NCBI GenBank assembly: GCA_017304945.1
Contig: JAFKLG010000108.1
Span: 1 to 37,449, forward strand
Origin: Rhodospirillales bacterium
GTDB taxonomy: Bacteria > Pseudomonadota > Alphaproteobacteria > Acetobacterales > Acetobacteraceae
Direction of reading: 5' to 3'
Length of the DNA: 37,449 nt
Position 1 is the stretch's first letter. Each line of letters opens with the position of its first letter. The translations under genes were made by a program, and so were the position numbers. The notes below the pieces were generated by a model. That model was given only the letters and a program-made list of their open reading frames with translations, ran no database searches and was not told where the DNA came from. Below, one piece after another: positions 1-8,580 of this stretch.

Positions 1-249
1 TATATGCATCGCAATTAGCAAAGGGACAACGATTTCCGAAGGTGGCCAATTCTCCGGATGGTGAGAGTACCAGGCATTCATGATCAGAGCCACGGACTCG
101 CCTTTAGGGGGGAAAAAGGTGCTAAGGTGTTCCCTATCAAGGTAATAGTCCACGCGAGGCAGAAACTGCCGCGCAGCGATGCTTTGTATTTCATCGCCCA
201 AGTTGTGGGTGTCTGTATAGCTAAACAACCCGAAGCGCTTCAGGCTCAT
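1..249 (-). CDS. Polysaccharide pyruvyl transferase family protein, N-terminal 83 residues (cut by window edge)
   Basis: The reverse strand reads open from an ATG at 249 to the window edge, giving 83 codons without a stop. A Shine-Dalgarno AGAGG lies 6 bases upstream of the ATG. The protein opens MSLKRFGLFSYT, then shows NLGDEIQS near residues 16-23, RQFLPRVDYYLDRE near 27-40, and a NAWYSHHPENWPPS stretch near 58-71. This order (N-x-GDxIQS, FLP, DRE, then N-x-WY...WPPS) is typical of polysaccharide pyruvyl transferase family proteins (CsaB/WcaK type). These are usually found in exopolysaccharide or surface-glycan loci and are proposed to move a pyruvyl group from phosphoenolpyruvate to a sugar. 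The C-terminal part is not visible, so integrity and exact substrate cannot be judged. GC content is clearly lower than in the neighbours, which suggests acquisition with a glycan locus lying to the left. Confidence 0.85.
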   Translation of the reverse strand, partial: MSLKRFGLFSYTDTHNLGDEIQSIAARQFLPRVDYYLDREHLSTFFPPKGESVALIMNAWYSHHPENWPPSEIVVPLLIAMHI

Positions 250-274
250 ATCTACCTCTCAGGGATTTGAATAT

Positions 275-303
275 CATCTACAGGAACCGCCCCACCTTCT
301 CAA
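275..303 (-). promoter_or_regulatory. Possible sigma-70 promoter for the pyruvyl transferase gene
   Basis: On the minus strand TTGAGA (303-298) is followed after 17 bases by TAGATG (280-275). The -35 is good but the -10 matches only half of TATAAT. The 250-344 gap holds nothing else recognisable, and the downstream gene needs a promoter here because holC ends before the gap. Confidence 0.3.
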
Positions 304-344
304 CGAGGAAGTGTTCGATCAGAAGCGTCGCGGCACCGGATCGT

Positions 345-791
345 CTAACCCCCCCTCTCCCACCCTCGTTCCCCCTGCCTCCAGTACGTCGCCTCGTGCC
401 CGCCGGCCCGCACCGCCTTCCAGCGCGTGCGCGCGGCGGCCACCGCTTCCTCGTCCGTCCCGTCGAACAGGTCGAACACGCGCGTGAACGCCTCGAAGCG
501 CGCGGTCTCCGCCCCTTCCGTCAGGAACAGGAACCGCGCCCCGTTCGGCGCCACGTCCTCGACCGAGAGCCAGATCGGCTGCAGGTCCGCATCGCCGTCG
601 GCCGCCGTGCCGTGCGGCAGCCAGTCCGGCTCCGCCACCTCCCACAGCGCGCGGTCCAGCGCGGTGACCGTCGCCGCGGTGCGGCACAGCACCAACGCGC
701 GCTCCCCAGCGGCCAAGGTGCGGCCGAGCAACTGGGGCAGCGCCTGAGCGACGCCGGTGCGAGTCAGGTGATAGAAGCCGACCTGCGTCAT
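345..791 (-). CDS. holC: DNA polymerase III subunit chi
   Basis: This 148-residue protein begins MTQVGFYHLTRTG and contains ALPQLLGRTLAAGERALVLC near residues 17-36. A WEVAEPDWLPHGTA segment follows near 50-63, then FLFLTEG and an FEAFTRVFDLFDG C-terminal section. Length and motif order fit the HolC family (about 140-150 residues). HolC links SSB-coated DNA to the clamp loader through the psi subunit and helps unload primase. It lies downstream of pepA on the same strand with a 124-bp gap. A pepA-holC order is common in proteobacteria, so co-transcription is likely. The start follows directly from the conserved TQVGFYHL opening. The C-terminal ERGWERGG tail is slightly longer than usual. Confidence 0.93.
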   Translation of the reverse strand: MTQVGFYHLTRTGVAQALPQLLGRTLAAGERALVLCRTAATVTALDRALWEVAEPDWLPHGTAADGDADLQPIWLSVEDVAPNGARFLFLTEGAETARFEAFTRVFDLFDGTDEEAVAAARTRWKAVRAGGHEATYWRQGERGWERGG

Positions 792-915
792 CCGCCTCGT
801 CCCGGCCGCATCTGGGCAGGCCCGCCCTCGCCGCCTCCGGTTGGGTCGACACGCCCCACGGCCGGGCCGCCGCCCCGCACGGTCCGGCGCGCGCCCGGCA
901 CGGCCCCGCGCAGGC

Positions 916-2394
<1,479 letters not shown>

Positions 2395-2474
2395 CGGCTC
2401 CGGACTGACGTCGCGGAACTGTATCAGCCCCCATCCGCTTTGCCACGCCCTGCCGCCGGGCGTATGTCCGCGGG

Positions 2475-3455
2475 ATGACCGAGATCCTGCCCCCGGATGA
2501 GGCCGGCCTGGCGCGCGCAGCCGCGCTGCTGCGCTCCGGTGCGCTCGTCGCCTTCGGCACCGAGACAGTCTACGGTTTGGGCGCGGATGCCACCGATGCG
2601 ACCGCGGTCGCGAGCATCTTCGCGGCCAAGGGGCGGCCGCATTTCAATCCGCTGATCTGCCACTACCCAACCGCCGCGGCAGCGTTCGCTCAGGTGGAGG
2701 CGGACGCCCGCGCATCCCTGGTGGCGGAGCGGCTATGGCCGGGCCCGCTCACGCTCGTTCTGCCGCGACAGCCGGACTGCCCGGTGGCGCTGCTGGCCGG
2801 CGCCGGGCTCGAGACACTCGCCGTCCGGGTGCCGGCGCACCCGGTCGCCCTGGCGCTGCTGCGTGCGGTCGGCCGCCCCATTGCCGCGCCTTCCGCGAAT
2901 CGGTCGGGGCAGGTGAGCCCGACCACGGTCGCGCATGTGCTGGCGGGACTCGAAGGCCGCATCGCCGCCGTGCTCGACTGCGGCCCCTGCCCGGTCGGCG
3001 TCGAATCGACCGTGCTCGACCTGACCGGCCCGCACCCGTTCCTGCTGCGGCCCGGCGGCGCCACGCTCGAGACGATCGAGGGGCTGATCGGTCCGGTCGG
3101 CCGCGGCATCCCCCACGCGGTGGCCGAGGCCGCGCGCGGCCTGCGCTCGCCCGGGCTGATGGTGTCGCACTACGCACCGTCGCTCCCGGTACGGATCAGG
3201 GCGAGCGACGTGGCCGCGGACGAGGCGCTGCTTGCGTTCGGCCGGCCGTTGGCGGGAGCTGGCGCGGTCTACTCTCTCTCCGACCGCGCGGACGTCACGG
3301 AAGCGGCGGCACGGCTGTTCGACGGACTGCGCAGCCTCGACGCCGAAGGGGCACGCCGCGGCCTGCGCCGGATCGCCGTCATGCCGATCCCCGACCAGGG
3401 GCTCGGGCTCGCCATCAACGACCGGCTGGCCCGCGCCGCGGCACCGCGAGGCTGA
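2475..3455 (+). CDS. tsaC: L-threonylcarbamoyladenylate synthase, long Sua5 type
   Basis: The protein has 326 residues. An N-terminal YrdC domain (about 1-200) includes VAFGTETVYGLGADA, AAKGRPHFNPL and APSANRSGQVSPT. The C-terminal Sua5 domain (about 215-326) starts at LRSPGLMVSHYAPSLPV. The enzyme makes threonylcarbamoyl-AMP from threonine, bicarbonate and ATP. This is the first step of the t6A37 modification of ANN-decoding tRNAs, completed by TsaD/B/E. The extra domain separates this long form from the short E. coli TsaC. The start MTEILPPDEA gives the expected distance to the KxR-containing core. The gene diverges from pepA and converges with the chemoreceptor gene 43 bp downstream. Confidence 0.94.
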   Translation: MTEILPPDEAGLARAAALLRSGALVAFGTETVYGLGADATDATAVASIFAAKGRPHFNPLICHYPTAAAAFAQVEADARASLVAERLWPGPLTLVLPRQPDCPVALLAGAGLETLAVRVPAHPVALALLRAVGRPIAAPSANRSGQVSPTTVAHVLAGLEGRIAAVLDCGPCPVGVESTVLDLTGPHPFLLRPGGATLETIEGLIGPVGRGIPHAVAEAARGLRSPGLMVSHYAPSLPVRIRASDVAADEALLAFGRPLAGAGAVYSLSDRADVTEAAARLFDGLRSLDAEGARRGLRRIAVMPIPDQGLGLAINDRLARAAAPRG

Positions 3456-3498
3456 CGCACCGCTCGGAGAACCCGGCCAGGGTAGCGGCGCGCCCAGG

Positions 3499-5940
3499 TC
3501 ACGCCGCCGCGCGCATCTGCTTCCGGTCGGCGAGGAACAGCGCGAACTGGTGATCCTGGTCCTTGATGTGATCCTGGATCCATTTGGCGGTGAAGGCGAA
3601 GAAGGCCTGCATCGCGTCCGGATCGCCAGCGCGCAGACGCGCGTGAAGCTGCTCGAACTGCGTCAGGAAATCGGCATGGACCTGCCGGTGCGCGGGCAGA
3701 CCCGGGAACCCGCTGCTGCGCATCGCCTCCTCCTCCTGCACGAAGTGGTCGGACATGCAGGCCGCGAGATGAGCGGCGACGCCGATCGCGGCCTGGCCGC
3801 CATCACCCGCCATCATCGCGCGGAAGAATGCGTTGATCTGGTCGAACATCTCGCGGTGGTGCGCATCGACGTTGGGGATCCCGATCGCGAGCGACTCGTC
3901 CCAGACGATCATCTTCATCGAGCTGCCGTCGGCACGGACCTCGTCGAGGAAGCGTCCCACCTCCACCCGCAGCCGTTCCGATTGCTCCGCGAGTTCGGTC
4001 GCGGCGGCATGGATCTGCTTCGCGGCGTCGCCCGTCTCGCGCGCCGTCGCCTCCACGCCCGAAATCGCACCCGAGACCGCCTGCGTCCCCGCCGCGGCCT
4101 GCTCCACGTTGCGGGCGATCTCGTTGGTCGCCCCGCTCTGCTGCTGCACTGCCGCCGCCACGGCTGCGCTGATCTCGGTCATCCCAGCGACCACCCCGGC
4201 GATGGAGCCGATCGCGGTGGCCGCACTCTCGGTCCCGGCCTGCACGGAAACGATGCGATTTGTGATATCCTCGGTCGCACGGGCCGTCTGGCTGGCGAGT
4301 CCCTTCACCTCGCTCGCCACCACGGCGAAGCCCTTTCCGGACTCCCCAGCACGCGCCGCCTCGATCGTGGCGTTCAGGGCGAGCAGGTTGGTTTGCGCCG
4401 CAATCTCCTTGATGAGCGACACGATCTCGCCAATGCCGCCGACATTGCCCGACAAGGTGCGCATCAGGTCCGTGGAGGTCCGCACTTCCTCCTCCGCCCG
4501 ATCCGCCACGCTGCGGGAGCGCTCGACCTGCGTCGCGATCTCGCGAATGGACGCGGCGAGCTCCTCGGTCGCCGCCGCCACGGTCTGAACGTTGCCCGAG
4601 GCCTGTTGCGCGGCGCCGGCGGCCTCGGTCGCCTCCGAACTGCTGGTCCGCGCGGACGCATCCATCTGGGAGGATGCGGCCTGCAACTCCACGGCGGCCG
4701 CGCTCACCGCCTTCACGATCGCCCCGACCTGCGCCTCGAAGCTGTCGGCCATTGCTCGCAGGGCGAGCCGGCGCTCCTCCGCCGCGCGGACCTTCGCGGC
4801 CTCCTGCTCCTTCTGCAGGCGCGCATTGGCAATGGCGTTCTCCCGGAACACCTGCATCGCGGTCGCCATCTGCCCGATCTCGTCTCCCCGATCACGGCTC
4901 GGGATCTCCACCGCGGTGTCGCCTTCGGCGAGGCGACGCATCGCGGCGGTCATGCCGATCACCGGCCGCGCGATCCCGCTGCCGATCGTCCAGGCGAGCA
5001 CGATGCCCAGCGCGACGCCGAGGACGGCGAGCACGAGGGCACGGGTGCGGAAGGCTTCCACGAGGTCGACGGTGTCGGCCTCGATCATCCGCTGGTCGGC
5101 CACGCCCGCGTCACGGATCAAACTTCCTTCCTTCTCGATCCGTTCGGCAAACCCGGCCGCGCGATTGTCGATCAGGTCGGTGATCTTGCGCATCACCTCG
5201 GTCAATTGCTGCAACGCGCGGCCATAGGGCTGCATCAGCCCCCGGACGGCGTCGGTCATCGGCTGCAGGGCCGCGACATCGCCCGCGTCGACCTTGCGCA
5301 GCGCCTCCCCAAGCGCAGCGAGTGCTCGGTCGGCCCGCTCGCGCAAAGCGAGATCGCGCTTGGCCAGCATCTGGTTCACTGCCAGGCGCGCTTGCAGGGC
5401 CTGTTCGGCGACCGAGGCCGCGGGTGCCAGCAGATTATCCAATCCCTGGTCCTGTACCGCGTCCCGCAGCGCATTGGTCTCCGCCACCAGGCGCTGCCCG
5501 GTTGGCTCCATGACGCCGCTGAGCAGACGATTGTACTCCGCCCCGAGGTCGCGGATGCTGCCGAACGTGGTCACGAAGTTCGCGAACGCCTCGCTCATGT
5601 CCTGAACCCGGCGCCGGCCTGCGGGATTGAGGGCGCTGTTCGACGCGACCCGAAGCTCCTCCTTGATCCTTGCTGCCGTCTCCAACGTCTGGTGCGCATC
5701 GTCCTCCTGCAAGGTCAGGGCGTATTCGCGCGCGTGGCGGCGCAGATCGATGACGTCCCGATCGAGTTGCAGCACGATCGTCACCACGGAGACCTGCTGC
5801 CTGTAGTCGGAGAACTGGCCTCGGATGCGCGCGAGCCCGATCGCGTCCATCACGGCGATGGCGAGCAGAATGACGAGGATGGAGCCAAAGCCGACTAGGA
5901 TGCGGGATCGAAGGCCGAGCGAGCGGGTCAAAGCGCGCAT
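3499..5940 (-). CDS. Methyl-accepting chemotaxis protein with C-terminal bacteriohemerythrin domain
   Basis: The ATG at 5940 (MRALTRSLGLRSRIL) is preferred over one 13 codons upstream because AAGGG lies about 9 bases before it and translation then begins just before the first membrane helix. The 813-residue product has a transmembrane helix near 14-36, a mostly helical periplasmic sensor to about 300, and a second helix near 301-321. A HAMP domain follows (RPVIGMTAAMRRLAEGD), then the cytoplasmic coiled coil with its conserved tip (LIKEIAAQTNLLALNATIEAAR). The last ~138 residues form a hemerythrin fold: VDAHHREMF, HFVQEEEAM, a PAHRQVH pair and a closing HIKDQD. All expected di-iron ligands are present. 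Bacteriohemerythrin domains bind O2, and the best-known fusion is DcrH of Desulfovibrio. Aerotaxis or redox taxis is inferred. No other che genes are nearby. Confidence 0.93.
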   Translation of the reverse strand: MRALTRSLGLRSRILVGFGSILVILLAIAVMDAIGLARIRGQFSDYRQQVSVVTIVLQLDRDVIDLRRHAREYALTLQEDDAHQTLETAARIKEELRVASNSALNPAGRRRVQDMSEAFANFVTTFGSIRDLGAEYNRLLSGVMEPTGQRLVAETNALRDAVQDQGLDNLLAPAASVAEQALQARLAVNQMLAKRDLALRERADRALAALGEALRKVDAGDVAALQPMTDAVRGLMQPYGRALQQLTEVMRKITDLIDNRAAGFAERIEKEGSLIRDAGVADQRMIEADTVDLVEAFRTRALVLAVLGVALGIVLAWTIGSGIARPVIGMTAAMRRLAEGDTAVEIPSRDRGDEIGQMATAMQVFRENAIANARLQKEQEAAKVRAAEERRLALRAMADSFEAQVGAIVKAVSAAAVELQAASSQMDASARTSSSEATEAAGAAQQASGNVQTVAAATEELAASIREIATQVERSRSVADRAEEEVRTSTDLMRTLSGNVGGIGEIVSLIKEIAAQTNLLALNATIEAARAGESGKGFAVVASEVKGLASQTARATEDITNRIVSVQAGTESAATAIGSIAGVVAGMTEISAAVAAAVQQQSGATNEIARNVEQAAAGTQAVSGAISGVEATARETGDAAKQIHAAATELAEQSERLRVEVGRFLDEVRADGSSMKMIVWDESLAIGIPNVDAHHREMFDQINAFFRAMMAGDGGQAAIGVAAHLAACMSDHFVQEEEAMRSSGFPGLPAHRQVHADFLTQFEQLHARLRAGDPDAMQAFFAFTAKWIQDHIKDQDHQFALFLADRKQMRAAA

Positions 5941-6014
5941 GATTAAACCCTTGTGAATGCGGGGCAGACGAGAAGCCACGGCAACACGCGGATTTTTGCG
6001 TCGACATCGTAAAG

Positions 6015-6020
6015 ATTATA
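6015..6020 (-). promoter_or_regulatory. Consensus -10 box upstream of the hemerythrin chemoreceptor gene
   Basis: On the minus strand a perfect TATAAT (6020-6015) lies about 75 bases before the chemoreceptor ATG, in an unusually AT-rich stretch. No good -35 is found at 16-18 bases. Immediately upstream is an imperfect palindrome, CGAAC-GT-GTTCG (plus strand, 6021-6032), which could be an operator for an activator or repressor. The rest of the 5941-6120 gap is GC-rich and featureless. Confidence 0.45.
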
Positions 6021-6120
6021 CGAACGTGTTCGGCTCCTTGGAGCAGGCGCGCGCGCCGGCCCCCTCCGCGAACGCGGGTCCGCGGGCGCTCGCCCGGCCG
6101 GGAGACGATAGGGACCCCGC

Positions 6121-6864
6121 CTATCCCAGGCGGCGGCGGTAGAGCCCGATCAGCCGCTCCCAATGCCGTTCGGCCGCCGGCTTGTCGTAAATGCGACGCT
6201 GCGGAAAGGCGAAGCCGTGGTGCACGCCGGGATAGAGCTCGAGCTCGCCGGGGGATCCGGCCGCGACGAACAGGCCGCGCAAGGTTTCCACCATCGGCAA
6301 CGGCGCAAGCTCGTCGATCTCGGCGCAGGCAATGTAGAGCTCGGCGCGCCCCTGTCCCAGCGTCCGGTGAGGGCTCTCCTCCGCGTCCTCGTTCACCAGC
6401 CAGGTGCCGTAGAAGGACGCGGCAGCCGCGATGCGGTCGGGGTAGCGGGCGGCGGCGGCCAGTGCATAGGGACCGCTCATGCAGTAGCCATGGGCACCCA
6501 CCGGCCCGGCCTTTGCAAAACTCTGGCGATCCAGCCAGCGGATCATGGCGCCGACGTCGCGCATGACCGGCGGAATGGTCATCTTGGTTCGCACTGCGCG
6601 CATACGGGTGTGTTCCGCAGAGCCGTGTTCCAGCACCTCGGGACCGTATTTGGTGTCGACGCCGGCACGATAGTACAGGTTCGGAAGCAGCACGACGTAG
6701 CCGACCGTCGCGAGACGTCGCGCCATGTCGTACAGCTCCTCGCGGATGCCGGGGGCGTCCATCAGCATCAGCACGGGCGGATGCGCGCCGCCGCGCTCCG
6801 GACGCACGACGAAAGTCTCCATCGCACCGTCATCGGTGTGGATGTCCAGGATCTGCTCGATCAT
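6121..6864 (-). CDS. Dienelactone hydrolase family protein
   Basis: The start at 6864 (MIEQILDIHTDDG) has a strong GGAGGA about 6 bases upstream, so the longer frame from 6903 is rejected. The 247-residue alpha/beta hydrolase shows the nucleophile elbow GYCMSG (Cys about 128), an acidic EIDELAP segment and a C-terminal VHHGFAFPQRR carrying the catalytic histidine. A Cys-Asp-His triad with cysteine as nucleophile is the mark of dienelactone hydrolases. Family members hydrolyse dienelactone in chlorocatechol breakdown, but most chromosomal copies act on unknown esters or lactones. No catechol-pathway genes adjoin it, so the substrate is unknown. It has no signal peptide and is presumably cytosolic. 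It diverges from the cystathionine gamma-synthase family gene. Confidence 0.9.
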   Translation of the reverse strand: MIEQILDIHTDDGAMETFVVRPERGGAHPPVLMLMDAPGIREELYDMARRLATVGYVVLLPNLYYRAGVDTKYGPEVLEHGSAEHTRMRAVRTKMTIPPVMRDVGAMIRWLDRQSFAKAGPVGAHGYCMSGPYALAAAARYPDRIAAAASFYGTWLVNEDAEESPHRTLGQGRAELYIACAEIDELAPLPMVETLRGLFVAAGSPGELELYPGVHHGFAFPQRRIYDKPAAERHWERLIGLYRRRLG

Positions 6865-7097
6865 TGCCGTTTCCTCCCGTTCCTCTGCGCGGGAGGGTTC
6901 CATGCACGAGGGGGAGGAGCAAGGCGGCGATCTGCGAGCGCGTGATCGGCGGTGGCGTGTTCGCCGGAGCCTCGATCACGCGATCAAATAAGCTGCCTGG
7001 AGCCTGTCGGCGAGCGAACGTGAGCCGGACAGGCTTAGGATGCCATCGGCGCGGCGGCCCTGCATGTGCCGGTTTGCCGCCTCCGGAGGACGCAGGC

Positions 7098-8378
7098 ATG
7101 GAATCGGACGACTATCACAAGGATCGGATCGCCAATCGCCGGCTGCATCCTGAAACGCTGATGATGGGGTACGGCTATGCGCCGGGCCTGTCGGAGGGGG
7201 CGCTCAAGCCGCCCATCTTCCTGACCTCGACCTTCGTGTTCCGGACCGCGCAGCAGGGGAAGGACTTCTTCGACCTCACCTCCGGCCGGCGACAGCCGCG
7301 GCCGGGTGAAAAAACCGGCCTGGTCTACTCGCGCTTCAACAACCCCAACCTGGAGATCCTGGAGGACCGGCTGGCGATCTGGGACCAGGCGGAGCGCGCG
7401 GCGGTGTTTGCGAGCGGGATGGCGGCGGTGGCGACGACGCTGTTCGCCTTCCTGCGGCCGGGAGACACGGTGCTGCACAGCCGGCCGCTATATGGCGGGT
7501 CGGAGACGCTGCTGTCGAACCAGATGGCGGCGTTCGGCATCACCCCGTTCGGCTTTACCGACGGCACCGATCCCGCCGCCATCCGCGCGGCGGCGGAGGC
7601 GGCGCGGGCAAAGGGCCGGGTGGCGCTGATCCTGGTGGAGACGCCGGCCAATCCGACCAATGGGCTCGTGGACCTCACCGCCTGCGCCGCGATCGCGGAC
7701 GAGCTGGGGGCGTCGCAGGGCCATCGCCCGCCGGTGGTGGTGGACAACACGCTGCTGGGGCCGCTGTTCCAGACCCCGCTCCGTTGCGGGGCGGACCTGA
7801 CGCTGTGCTCGCTCACCAAGTATGTCGGCGGCCACAGCGACCTGGTCGGCGGCAGCATCAGCGGCAGCGCGGCGCTGGTGACGTCGGTGACGCGCTGGCG
7901 CAGCGCGATCGGCACGCAGCTGGACCCGAACTCCTGCTGGATGCTGATGCGCTCGCTCGAGACGCTGCATGTCCGGATGAGCCGCGCGAACGACAATGCG
8001 CGGGTCGTGGCGGAGTATCTCGCCGCTCATCCGAAAGTCGCGCGGGTGCACTATCTCGGGTTCCTGACGGATGCGCGCGCGAAGGCAGTGTTCGAGCGGC
8101 AATGCAGCGGCGCGGGTTCGACCTTCGCGTTCGACGTGAAGGGCGGCGAGGCGGAGGCGTTCCGGCTGCTGGACCATCTGCAGATCATGAAGCTGGCGGT
8201 GAGCCTGGGCGGGACGGAGACGCTGATCTCCCACCCGGCCTCGATGACCCATTCGGGCGTGCCGCGCGCGATGCGGGAGGAGATCGGGCTGACCGATGCG
8301 CTGATCCGGATCTCGGTCGGGATCGAGGCGGCGGAGGACCTGGTGTCGGACCTCGCGCAGGCGCTGGAGTTCGTCTGA
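7098..8378 (+). CDS. Cystathionine gamma-synthase family PLP enzyme
   Basis: The ATG at 7098 follows GGAGG by 9 bases. The longer open frame from 6864 overlaps the divergent hydrolase start and lacks family sequence. The 426-residue product has the Cys/Met-metabolism PLP fold: SALKPPI-like LKPPIFLTSTF near 36-46, YSRFNNPNLEILEDRLA, the phosphate-binding ASGMAAVATT segment, ETPANPTN, and the PLP lysine in SLTKYVGGHSDL (Lys241). The C-terminus carries SLGGTETLISHPASMTH. The family contains cystathionine gamma-synthase, methionine gamma-lyase and O-acetylhomoserine sulfhydrylase. The long HPETLMMGYGYAPGLSEGALKPP opening is shared by a subgroup annotated only at family level. The exact reaction in sulfur amino acid metabolism cannot be fixed by eye. 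Confidence 0.9.
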   Translation: MESDDYHKDRIANRRLHPETLMMGYGYAPGLSEGALKPPIFLTSTFVFRTAQQGKDFFDLTSGRRQPRPGEKTGLVYSRFNNPNLEILEDRLAIWDQAERAAVFASGMAAVATTLFAFLRPGDTVLHSRPLYGGSETLLSNQMAAFGITPFGFTDGTDPAAIRAAAEAARAKGRVALILVETPANPTNGLVDLTACAAIADELGASQGHRPPVVVDNTLLGPLFQTPLRCGADLTLCSLTKYVGGHSDLVGGSISGSAALVTSVTRWRSAIGTQLDPNSCWMLMRSLETLHVRMSRANDNARVVAEYLAAHPKVARVHYLGFLTDARAKAVFERQCSGAGSTFAFDVKGGEAEAFRLLDHLQIMKLAVSLGGTETLISHPASMTHSGVPRAMREEIGLTDALIRISVGIEAAEDLVSDLAQALEFV

Positions 8379-8380
8379 TA

Positions 8381-8403
8381 CCGATGAGCCTCTCGCTCAT
8401 CGG
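8381..8403 (+). terminator. Hairpin directly after the cystathionine gamma-synthase family gene
   Basis: CCGATGAG and CTCATCGG form a perfect 8-bp stem with a 7-base loop, two bases after the stop codon. There is no T-run, so it may be a 3'-end stabiliser or a rho-assisted terminator and not a classical intrinsic one. Confidence 0.5.
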
Positions 8404-8580
8404 ATGCCTGGATTGGCGGGGCGGCCACGCCGGAACCAGGAGCGCGCCGAGGTGATTTGCACGCGGGTCAGCCGGGCATGGGGTGAAAGGCGAACCGGCC
8501 CTTCGGATTAACGGTTCCGAAACGATCGCGCCGCATCGTCCTCTCCGAGGATCCTCCCCGTCCCGCTTCGGAGCTAAGTC

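Noticed and set aside
58..270. 70-residue plus-strand frame at the left edge
   Set aside because: It is the mirror of the pyruvyl transferase gene, whose reverse reading has clear family motifs and a ribosome binding site.
3232..5898. 888-residue plus-strand frame opposite the hemerythrin chemoreceptor
   Set aside because: Begins inside the Sua5-type gene and mirrors the receptor; composition is His/Arg/Gly-rich without a fold.
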